From positions 1 through 5,808 of the forward strand of contig JAQBPC010000565.1 of NCBI GenBank assembly GCA_028287725.1: a stretch of DNA of 5,808 nucleotides. Direction: 5' to 3'. The DNA is from Chloroflexota bacterium (lineage in GTDB: Bacteria; Chloroflexota; UBA5177; JANWHV01). The notes under the pieces are model-generated. The model was not told the DNA's origin, ran no database searches, and was given only the letters and a program-made list of their open reading frames with translations. Below, piece after piece: positions 1 to 5,159 of this stretch; within the stretch, counting starts at the first letter, position 1, and each line of letters starts with the position of its first letter. A program made the translations under genes and the position numbers.

Positions 1-551
1 GTAACGTCGGCCCCGGCAAACGCTGCGTCGCTATCCCCGTGCTTCCGGACCCAGGTAAAGGCGGTGTTGTTCGGCACGCTGTCGTACAGTTGAGGAGCGC
101 CAGGAGCGATCGCGGCCACCACGCCGACGACGGCCGGGAGCGGCTCGTAGGATACGTCAATGAGGTCGACCGCATCCTGCGCGATATAGGGATCTTTGGC
201 CACCACAACGGCGATCGCCTGTCCAACGTGCCGCACGTAATCGGTGGCGAGGATCGGCGTAGCAATAGGCGCCATACCCGCTGGGATGCCCCCGCCCTCC
301 CCACCGTGGGGCATTGGCTCGACGAGCGACAAGTAGCCGGCATCGCTTACCACCGCGATAACCCCTGGCAGCGCCTCGGCAGCGGTCGTATCAATAGCGG
401 TGATACGCGCATGTGCCTGCGTGCTTCGCACGATCGCTACGTGGCCGATGTCGCTCAACCGAAGATCGTCGACATAGGTCGATCGGCCGGTAATCAGCCG
501 TGGATCTTCCTTGCGCTTGACCCGAGCACCTACTTGCCTCATATAAACCAT
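1..551 (-). CDS. Xanthine dehydrogenase/CO dehydrogenase-type molybdopterin-binding large subunit, N-terminal part (3' end outside window)
   Basis: Seen: 183 open codons run from an ATG at 551 to the left edge. The N-terminus has the family's opening pattern, KRKEDPRLITG (residues 12-22), then YVDD (26-29), VRS..AHARI (41-50), LPGV (61-64), YVRHVGQAIAVVVAKD (105-120) and YEPLPAVV (135-142). This is the a/b hammerhead domain of the aldehyde oxidase/xanthine dehydrogenase family. Known of the family: the large subunit binds Mo-molybdopterin cytosine dinucleotide and hydroxylates aldehydes, purines or other N-heterocycles, or oxidises CO; it works with FAD and 2Fe-2S subunits in the cytoplasm. 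The residues that decide the substrate lie beyond the window, so CO dehydrogenase, aldehyde oxidase and xanthine dehydrogenase cannot be told apart. Start: GAGGAAG lies 5 bases before the ATG at 551; a second in-frame ATG at 542 is the alternative. No medium or small subunit gene precedes it here. Confidence 0.93.
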   Translation of the reverse strand, partial: MVYMRQVGARVKRKEDPRLITGRSTYVDDLRLSDIGHVAIVRSTQAHARITAIDTTAAEALPGVIAVVSDAGYLSLVEPMPHGGEGGGIPAGMAPIATPILATDYVRHVGQAIAVVVAKDPYIAQDAVDLIDVSYEPLPAVVGVVAAIAPGAPQLYDSVPNNTAFTWVRKHGDSDAAFAGADV

Positions 552-754
552 TAGATCTTCCTCATTCTAAAGCGCGGCAGGCGGCGTCTAAGCGTTTGCA
601 CCTTTGTATCACGAATGGCAGTGGGCGCGCCAGCTATCAAGCATGCGATTATGGCGGCCGTTCCACCTATATGACGCCGTATCGCCGTCCATGCGCGGCC
701 GCCATTTCCCCTTTAGGATACCCGCGAGTCTGCTGCCCGGGCGCAGTCCCCAGC
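552..754. other. Intergenic region between the two molybdenum-enzyme genes
   Basis: No convincing gene is seen; the open frames here are short and without family resemblance. It contains the ribosome binding site of the large-subunit gene (GAGGAAG, about 557-563) and a 10-bp inverted repeat (651-660 with 696-705). No clear -35/-10 pair is visible on the minus strand, so it is unresolved whether the large-subunit gene has its own promoter or is read through from the gene upstream. Confidence 0.5.
651..705. repeat. 10-bp perfect inverted repeat with 35-base spacer
   Basis: ATGGCGGCCG at 651-660 is the exact reverse complement of CGGCCGCCAT at 696-705. It lies about 50 bases past the stop codon of the sulfite-oxidase-fold gene and 100 bases before the start of the large-subunit gene (both on the minus strand). 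No T-run follows on the minus strand, so it is not a standard terminator. The long spacer makes a stable hairpin less likely; a binding site or chance are alternatives. Confidence 0.35.
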
Positions 755-1444
755 CTACCTCCACCCCAGGCCTGAGGTGGCGCGGCCGTAGTTGGAGCGG
801 GAGCCAAGCCAAGCGTCGATCGCGTAGCCACGTTGCTCCCAGTAGCCCGGGACGCGGTTGGTGTTCAGCGTGATCCTGTTTACCCACTTGATGTACTTGA
901 AACCGTACATGTCGGGGATGACCAGCCGCAAAGGATACCCCTGCTCGGCTGAGAGCGGCTTGTCGTTCAGCGCGTAGCCCAGCAACACATTCGAGAGATT
1001 GGCTTGCTGCATGTCAAGGCTCTCGGTGTACTCGCCGTCCGCCGAGGCCATCAACACATACTTTGCCCGTGGATGCGGGTTGACCGCGGTCAGGAAGTCG
1101 CTCATCTTCACGCCTGTCCAGGCGACTTTCGGCACAGTCCAGCCCGTCACGCAGTGGAAGTCGCGTACCACGCGCGTCCGCGGCATGGCTCGAATGTCGT
1201 CAAGCGTAAAGGTTAGCGGCGTTTTGACCATGCCGCCGACAGTCAAGCGGTAGTTTTTCTCTGTGAGACGCGGGATACCTCCGGTCGTGTAGATGTAGAA
1301 GCCATTAACGGTGAAAGTCGAAGCAATGAAGTGGAAGCCCGGCAACTTCCGAAGGTTAATCGCCAGCCCTGCCACACCCGCCAGCACCGCGCCCACGAAC
1401 ACGCGCCGGCCGACGTGTAGCGGCTGCGGCTGCCTGGGGTCCAT
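755..1444 (-). CDS. Sulfite-oxidase-fold molybdopterin-dependent oxidoreductase, membrane-anchored or exported
   Basis: Complete, 229 residues, stop TAG at 755-757. Seen: GRRVFVG (12-18) then a hydrophobic stretch to about residue 29 forms a twin-arginine-like leader without an obvious AxA cleavage site. The oxidoreductase core follows, with LTVGGMV (67-73), a TLDDIRAMPR segment (80-89), DFHCVTGW (95-102) and the closing pattern G-Y-P-L-R-L-V-I-P-D-M-Y-G-F-K-Y-I-K-W-V (169-188). Cys98 is the expected molybdenum thiolate ligand. Known of the family (sulfite oxidase, YedY/MsrP and many uncharacterised relatives): they carry Mo-molybdopterin without a dinucleotide and act mostly outside the cytoplasm. 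Length fits the single catalytic domain without the C-terminal dimerisation domain of true sulfite oxidases, so the substrate is unknown; sulfite oxidation should not be assumed. Start: AGGAGG lies 8 bases before the ATG. The downstream gene on the same strand is another molybdoenzyme of a different family. Confidence 0.93.
   Translation of the reverse strand: MDPRQPQPLHVGRRVFVGAVLAGVAGLAINLRKLPGFHFIASTFTVNGFYIYTTGGIPRLTEKNYRLTVGGMVKTPLTFTLDDIRAMPRTRVVRDFHCVTGWTVPKVAWTGVKMSDFLTAVNPHPRAKYVLMASADGEYTESLDMQQANLSNVLLGYALNDKPLSAEQGYPLRLVIPDMYGFKYIKWVNRITLNTNRVPGYWEQRGYAIDAWLGSRSNYGRATSGLGWR
761..780. repeat. 20-bp near-perfect palindrome at the 3' end of the oxidoreductase gene
   Basis: CCACCCCAGG followed by CCTGAGGTGG is a palindrome with one mismatched pair. 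It falls inside the last codons of the oxidoreductase gene, three bases before the stop. It has no loop, so as RNA it would lose central pairs; a role in mRNA 3' end stability or chance are both possible. Confidence 0.3.
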
Positions 1445-1482
1445 GTCCGGGCCCTCCTGGCTTTCTACGTTTCGCCGTGGGC

Positions 1483-1588
1483 CGGCGTGTAACGGTACCT
1501 AGTATCGCCTGGTTACGCATAATCCGCCAGGCATACCGGACTGGCGGTCTCGCTTTGAGGCTCTACTAACGGTACGCGTTACACGCCG
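1483..1588. promoter_or_regulatory. Paired inverted and direct repeats, possible operator sites of the oxidoreductase gene
   Basis: Seen: CGGCGTGTAACG at 1483-1494 is the exact reverse complement of CGTTACACGCCG at 1577-1588. In addition TAACGGTAC occurs in the same orientation at 1490-1498 and 1567-1575, so each copy combines the two elements. The right copy also folds on itself (TAACG-GTACG-CGTTA, 1567-1581). A related GGTTACG lies at 1511-1517. Inference: two binding sites for a dimeric regulator about eight helical turns apart, the left one close to the likely transcription start of the gene beginning at 1444. No regulator gene is in the window. Confidence 0.4.
1524..1547. repeat. Short hairpin, 7-bp stem and 10-base loop
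   Basis: CCGCCAG (1524-1530) pairs perfectly with CTGGCGG (1541-1547). It sits between the two operator-like repeats. No T-run follows on either strand, so intrinsic termination is not supported. It could be part of a regulator-binding arrangement or a leader structure. Confidence 0.35.
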
Positions 1589-1765
1589 TGCAGGATTGGT
1601 GGCGCCCAGCCCTGGGTTGAAACCTGTCATCGAGGCCGATTGCTCGGGTGAAGATGGCTCGTCCGCGCAGCACAGGGTGCTGTCCCGGGCCACCCCGATT
1701 CCGTTGCCAGGCTGTATGTCCTTAACCTACAGTCGTCGCCTATCGCGTCGCCGTTGGGGTCGGCT

Positions 1766-2095
1766 TCACGCATATCCCTGCGGCTGACAGAGCATGGTCA
1801 GGACCAGGCCGTCCGGCCCCTGCACGTCCACGCCCGTGACGAGATGGTAGCGCACGATCTGCTCAAACTCGTGGCCGGTGTGCTCGGCCTCCGCCTGCCA
1901 CGCCGCTATCTGCGCCTCGCTGGCATGGAAGGTCGCGCTGCCATCCGGGTTCTGCTCCCAGCGCCCGGCCAGCTCGTATCGCAGCTGTGGCTTGGCCAAG
2001 GCGTCCGCCTGCTGTGTGCCGCGAACGGAGAAACTCCAGTCCTTACCGTTAAAGATCACGTTCTCCTGACCGGAGAACCGTTGCTCGTTGTTCAT
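1766..2095 (-). CDS. Small protein of unknown function, 109 residues
   Basis: I do not recognise the family. Reasons to think it is real: an ATG at 2095 with GGAG six bases upstream, a polar and well-mixed composition typical of a soluble protein, and the same direction as the two genes to its left. Seen in the product: no signal peptide and no membrane segment; many aromatic residues in the first half (F7, F15, W20, F22, Y40, W46, F56) alternating with polar ones, suggesting beta-strands, as in QENVIFNGKDWSFSV (10-24) and LRYELAGRWEQNPDGSATF (38-56). A helix is likely at about 60-82 (EAQIAAWQAEAEHTG...EFEQIVR), then a last strand pair (83-103). One cysteine (C103). It is probably cytoplasmic. 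It ends 321 bp before the oxidoreductase gene, too far for tight coupling. Confidence 0.72.
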   Translation of the reverse strand: MNNEQRFSGQENVIFNGKDWSFSVRGTQQADALAKPQLRYELAGRWEQNPDGSATFHASEAQIAAWQAEAEHTGHEFEQIVRYHLVTGVDVQGPDGLVLTMLCQPQGYA

Positions 2096-2138
2096 TACCT
2101 ACTCCGTCTGTGATGTGGTCGCGCTAGCTCGCTAACAT

Positions 2139-2267
2139 GGCGTGCGCCGTGGTGCACGCCGCCCGGAATTACCCCATCTGCCGGGCCAAATGAACTCGCC
2201 ATGGGGGCCCTGACTTGTTTCCTGCCGAGCACATTATGACCGGCAGATTTTGGGCCATCTCGGTCCA
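2139..2267. repeat. Run of four short hairpins upstream of the 109-residue gene
   Basis: Stems seen: GGCGTGC/GCACGCC (2139-2145 with 2154-2160, loop 8); directly adjoining, GCCCGG/CCGGGC (2161-2166 with 2181-2186, loop 14); CTGCCG/CGGCAG (2222-2227 with 2241-2246, loop 13); and TGGGCC/GGTCCA (2251-2256 with 2262-2267, loop 5, with one G-U pair if read on the plus strand). The first two lie 44 to 91 bases before the ATG at 2095, so they would be in a leader of that gene if transcription starts further upstream. They match no riboswitch class I know. Short GC-rich stems occur by chance at this base composition. Confidence 0.35.
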
Positions 2268-2336
2268 TTGGTGACACATAGCTACAGTGCCATACGTTAA
2301 CTCTGCCGTAGGAGATGTGATAGGAAAATAGTACTT

Positions 2337-2353
2337 TTGGCATATCCAATTGG
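2337..2353. promoter_or_regulatory. TTGG-N5-CCAA-TTGG palindromic element
   Basis: TTGG at 2337-2340 and CCAA at 2346-2349 form an inverted repeat with a 5-base centre, and CCAATTGG (2346-2353) is itself a perfect 8-base palindrome. It lies at the edge of the AT-richer patch in the divergent intergenic region, where an operator would be expected. No regulator is in the window, so this is a candidate site only. Confidence 0.25.
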
Positions 2354-2591
2354 CAGCGACTGGCCCGGTTGGGGGATAATCGGGCGGGCCCCTCCGCCTG
2401 GATTTATGCGCTCTCACGCAGGCGACGCGACAGCCGGTCGGGCGGCTGAGGTCACGCGGGCATGATGTAGACTGAGTTGGCAGGAAAACGGCGTCAGCGT
2501 CGACAGGCCCGTCGCGGACTGCCCGATGGGCTGTTCGCCATGAGCATCGGGGCCGCCGCATCCTGGGAGAGGCGAAACACTGGCGCTCAAC

Positions 2592-3371
2592 ATGCGTAAC
2601 GCACAGGTGCCGGCGCTGCTGAACGCGCCGCTCGGCATCCAGATGGTGGTCCGCAGCCTCGAGGAGGCCCGCCGCGAGGGCTACCGCGTGCTCTCCGCCG
2701 AACGCCTCTCCGAGCTCGCCGTCAGATGTGGTCTTGAACTCTCCCCATATTTCCCCGACTACCAGGAGCGCGTCCGCGCCCTGCTTGCCCGGGCCCCATC
2801 GCTCCAGCGCGAGGCAGAGCAGCTGCTCGCCATACCCGGCACCGCCGACTGGTTTGCCGACCTGGATCGGGGGCGGCAAGCGTGGATTTCCCCTGACGGA
2901 CGCCCGCCGCTCGGCCCGAGCGGATTTCACCCGGACCTACGGCCTTTCGGCAGTGATGTGGCCAAGCCCCTGGCGACGCTGTGGACCTCCACCAGTGCCG
3001 GCCGCTGCCCGAGCAGCTGGATCTCCTACTTGCGCTACGGCGGGGAGCAACGCCCGCCGCCCTACCATCCCTGGCGCCTCGCGGTTGATGCCGCGGCCCA
3101 GGTGTACGAGATCCACGGGCCGGAGGCATGGCAGGCGCTCTGCTTGGACTATCCGAAATGCACGCTCGACGGCGCCGTCATTCCTGACTGGGAAGCCGTG
3201 GCCAAGCGGTGGGACGGCGTCCATCTGTCGATGGGTGGGCTGCTCACCGCTCAAGGCGTGAGTAGGGGCGGGCCGGGGGCACGGACGCAGCTCGCCGGCT
3301 GGGACGTCGAGTCCACGGTGTGGCTCCGCTGGGTCTTCGAGGGTGTGGAGCGCTTGCCGGATGTGGAGTAA
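2592..3371 (+). CDS. Protein of unknown function, 259 residues, with a conserved-looking C-terminal domain
   Basis: No family assigned. Residues 1-82 look helical and charged (EEARREGYRVLSAERLSELA, 24-43; YQERVRALLARAPSLQREAEQLLA, 57-80). Residues 113-259 look like a compact domain rich in tryptophan and short motifs: FG..VAKPLATLWTST (119-134), SSWISYLRYGGE (141-152), WRLAV...AQVYEIHGPEAW (161-180), DWEAVAKRWDGVHLS (199-213) and LAGWDVESTVWLRWVFEG (234-251). I recall a similar order (KP..LWTS, DGV.L, WD.EST.WL) in uncharacterised bacterial proteins; a distant relation to ADP-ribosyltransferase-like folds is a guess. No signal peptide or membrane segment. Start is uncertain: the ATG at 2592 has no close ribosome binding site, while GGGAGAGG at 2565-2572 is seven bases before an in-frame CTG at 2580. 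The in-frame stop TGA at 2541 limits extension. It ends just before a strong hairpin. Confidence 0.82.
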   Translation: MRNAQVPALLNAPLGIQMVVRSLEEARREGYRVLSAERLSELAVRCGLELSPYFPDYQERVRALLARAPSLQREAEQLLAIPGTADWFADLDRGRQAWISPDGRPPLGPSGFHPDLRPFGSDVAKPLATLWTSTSAGRCPSSWISYLRYGGEQRPPPYHPWRLAVDAAAQVYEIHGPEAWQALCLDYPKCTLDGAVIPDWEAVAKRWDGVHLSMGGLLTAQGVSRGGPGARTQLAGWDVESTVWLRWVFEGVERLPDVE

Positions 3372-3372
3372 A

Positions 3373-3428
3373 AGCGCATCGCCCGCGCGCCGGTTGACCC
3401 AGAAGGTCCGGCGCGCGGGCGATGCGTT
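3373..3428. terminator. Strong intrinsic terminator-like hairpin between converging genes
   Basis: CGCATCGCCCGCGCGCCGG (3375-3393) pairs perfectly with 3408-3426: a 19-bp stem with a 14-base loop, extendable by a G-T and an A-T pair to 3373/3428. It starts right after the stop codon of the 259-residue gene (3369-3371) and lies downstream of the propeller gene on the other strand. Read on the minus strand the stem is followed by CTTTTA, a short U-run; on the plus strand only TTCGTG follows. It should therefore work better for minus-strand transcripts, but may stop or insulate both. Confidence 0.8.
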
Positions 3429-3461
3429 CGTGTGTAGTCAACCGCAAGATTTGTTTGGGCG

Positions 3462-3494
3462 CCCCGCTGAGGACTGGCTTACTCAGCGTTGGGG
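3462..3494. repeat. Second hairpin in the convergent intergenic region
   Basis: CCCC-GCTGAG (3462-3471) pairs with CTCAGC (3482-3487) and GGGG (3491-3494), with a GTT bulge and a 10-base loop. No U-run follows on either strand. It lies between the propeller gene's stop codon and the stronger hairpin and may assist termination or shield the mRNA 3' end. Confidence 0.4.
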
Positions 3495-3578
3495 TGAGCG
3501 TGGCGGTGGTGGTCCTACTGTTCGGAACTACTTTCCTAACCGTCTGGTGGGACGGGCGGCGTGTGTACCTGCACGACG

Positions 3579-5159
3579 CTACAACCAGCCGCGCTGCTTG
3601 AGGACCTGCCGGCCAAGCTGGCCGAGCGTCACCACGTTTGGCGTGCCTGCCAGTTCGGGATGGTACTCCAAGCGAGCATTCTGGAAGTACTGCACCAGGT
3701 AGGTGCGGCCGGTGCCGTCGCCGTTTTGCTCGTACAGCGGCTGGGATATGGGACTGCCGAAGAGCCGGCTACCTTTGTGCGTGCGCCAGTAGCTGAGGAA
3801 TCGGCCGCTGAGGCTCTGGTGCGTGGCCGCAAACCACATCTGACCGGCCGGCGGGCAGCACCCTACCGTTGCGAAGTGCCGCCCTGAGGTCAGCCATGAG
3901 CCAAGCGGTGTGATACTGACGCGGCCGTTGGCGTATGCCAGGCGCGATCGCTCAAAGTACTGGACGACCTGCCCGTTTTCGCCAAATTGTTCGGTCAGGG
4001 GAAGTCCGAAGACCTTCAGCCCACCGTTGGCGTCGTAGAAGGTGAGAAACGCGCCGCGCAAGGTGTGGCTGGTCGCCGGGTAGTACCGAGCGCCGGCCCC
4101 GTTCTGGGGCGAGGGCACCGGATCGGTAGGCCGGGCATTGCGCACCGTGGCTACCAGCACATTGATTTGGTGCCCATATAGGGCATAGGAAGTTTCCCAG
4201 GTGGCGCCATGATCTGAACTGATGTTCAGCCCGTTGTCGTCGCCCGCGATGATGTGGCCCCGTTGTCCGGGGTCGAAGGCGATCGCATTGGCAAAAAAAG
4301 CCGACGCACTCGCGGCCAGGGTCCAGCTAGTCCCGCCATCGGTTGAGCGATAAATGTGGCCTCCCTGACTGGCCGCGATAATATTGGCGCCGTTCTGGGG
4401 ATCGACGGCCACCGATCTGAAGTCGACGTTGTCGCCTATGCCGCGCTGGGTCCGCTGCCATGTGTTCGCGCCGTCGATTGTTTCATACAGGCCACTGGAG
4501 GTGGCGGCAAACGCGACATTTGGATTTGCGGGATTGAATTCCAGGCCATACACGGCGCCCATATCGGAATTGCCGGTCGGCGTCCAGGTGCTGCCGTGGT
4601 CGGCCGATTTCACCGCACCCCAGACGGTGGAATCGGCCAGCAAGATCCTGGAATCATGAGGGTTCGCGGCGATGGTTTCTACTGACGTCAATACATCGCC
4701 GTAGATATGCGTCCAGGTGCCGCCGCCGTCAACGCTCTCCTCAACCCCATCCCCTCCGTCGACCGTATACACCGTCTGAGGGTCATGGGGATCGATCGCT
4801 ATGCCGGTGATGTCGGACGTTGCCAACGCATAGTCTCCACCATTGGCGGGCTGCCAGGTCGACCCGGCGTTCCGGGAGACATACAGCCCGTTGTCCCAGA
4901 CTCCGGCGTAGACAACGTTAGGGTTGGACGGCGCCACCGCCAATGCCCTGATATTGGCCTGTGCTGGCAGGCCGCCGGTTGCGGAGCGCCACGTGCCGCC
5001 ACCATCGATGCTGCGGTACAGACCGTCGACCGTGCCGGCGAAAAAGACACCGTGTACCACGGATCGGCTGACATCCGCTCGCGCCACGCCGAGGGACGGC
5101 AGCGCGGCGGCCACCGAGGCCGCGAGCATGACCAGACTGGCACCTTTGCGTAGATTCAT
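3579..5159 (-). CDS. Exported Asp-box beta-propeller protein with C-terminal Chloroflexota-type repeats
   Basis: 526 residues. Seen: signal peptide MNLRKGASLVMLAASVAAALPSLGVARA (residues 1-28, likely cut after A-R-A). Seven Asp-boxes of the form S/T-x-D/N-x-G/A-x-T/S-W follow at 50-57, 95-102, 142-149, 185-192, 227-234, 272-279 and 314-321, spaced 42-47 residues, several followed by A-x-x-P-x-x-P-x-x-V-Y/F-A. This is the layout of sialidase/sortilin/YCF48-like propellers; seven repeats suggest seven blades. After a linker (341-357), two repeats follow (359-409 and 443-499), each with L-x-G-x-F-x-x-Y/W, FG-x-P-I/L and VQYF-x-x-x-R-L. It is likely secreted or surface-bound. Catalytic sialidase residues are not evident; binding or structural roles are more likely than hydrolysis. 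Start: the ATG at 5159 is chosen because AAGGAGG lies five bases before it; the upstream in-frame GTG at 5174 would make the ribosome site part of the coding region. Confidence 0.92.
   Translation of the reverse strand: MNLRKGASLVMLAASVAAALPSLGVARADVSRSVVHGVFFAGTVDGLYRSIDGGGTWRSATGGLPAQANIRALAVAPSNPNVVYAGVWDNGLYVSRNAGSTWQPANGGDYALATSDITGIAIDPHDPQTVYTVDGGDGVEESVDGGGTWTHIYGDVLTSVETIAANPHDSRILLADSTVWGAVKSADHGSTWTPTGNSDMGAVYGLEFNPANPNVAFAATSSGLYETIDGANTWQRTQRGIGDNVDFRSVAVDPQNGANIIAASQGGHIYRSTDGGTSWTLAASASAFFANAIAFDPGQRGHIIAGDDNGLNISSDHGATWETSYALYGHQINVLVATVRNARPTDPVPSPQNGAGARYYPATSHTLRGAFLTFYDANGGLKVFGLPLTEQFGENGQVVQYFERSRLAYANGRVSITPLGSWLTSGRHFATVGCCPPAGQMWFAATHQSLSGRFLSYWRTHKGSRLFGSPISQPLYEQNGDGTGRTYLVQYFQNARLEYHPELAGTPNVVTLGQLGRQVLKQRGWL

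Larger units (their letters stand above)
1445..1765. other. Non-coding region upstream of the oxidoreductase gene
   Basis: No gene is supported across these 321 bases: the open frames on both strands are about 63 codons, lack a ribosome binding site and match no family I recognise. The region holds the repeats at 1483-1588, a hairpin at 1524-1547, and smaller self-complementary stretches at 1605-1616 (CCCAG-CC-CTGGG) and 1668-1682 (CAGCAC-AGG-GTGCTG). It is likely the 5' regulatory region of the oxidoreductase gene on the minus strand. A possible weak -10 (GATACT, minus strand of 1501-1506) is present, but the hexamer 17 bases upstream (TGGCGG) is a poor -35. Confidence 0.45.
2096..2591. other. 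Long divergent intergenic region without a convincing gene
   Basis: It separates the divergent 109- and 259-residue genes. No frame with a ribosome binding site and family resemblance is seen; the long minus-strand frame crossing it is antisense to the 259-residue gene. Base composition changes within it: about 2225-2355 is visibly richer in A and T than its surroundings, as expected of a promoter region, but I could not place a convincing -35/-10 pair on either strand. It contains consecutive hairpins (2139-2267), a TTGG/CCAA palindrome (2337-2353) and further weak stems near 2395-2450. Confidence 0.5.

Noticed and set aside
39..554. Plus-strand open frame of 171 codons
   Set aside because: It is antisense to the molybdopterin-binding large subunit, whose minus-strand translation matches the family along its full length.
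1590..1700. Possible tRNA or molybdenum-cofactor riboswitch upstream of the oxidoreductase gene
   Set aside because: Short self-complementary stretches are present, but no cloverleaf, no T-loop consensus and no pattern I can match to the cofactor riboswitch. A covariance-model search would be decisive.
2137..2193. Possible 18-residue peptide on the plus strand beginning MACAVVHAA
   Set aside because: No ribosome binding site precedes it, and the codons coincide with two hairpin stems that explain the sequence equally well.
2477..2599. Possible 40-residue arginine-rich product from a TTG at 2477, upstream of the 259-residue gene
   Set aside because: No ribosome binding site at the TTG, no recognisable family, and arginine-rich translations are common in non-coding GC-rich sequence. 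Only the overlap of its end with the next ATG is kept as an observation.
2169..2930. Long minus-strand open frame (253 codons) crossing the intergenic region and the 259-residue gene
   Set aside because: It is antisense to the first part of the plus-strand gene, its composition is arginine- and proline-rich without motifs, and no ribosome binding site is seen. The plus-strand frame has coherent motifs.
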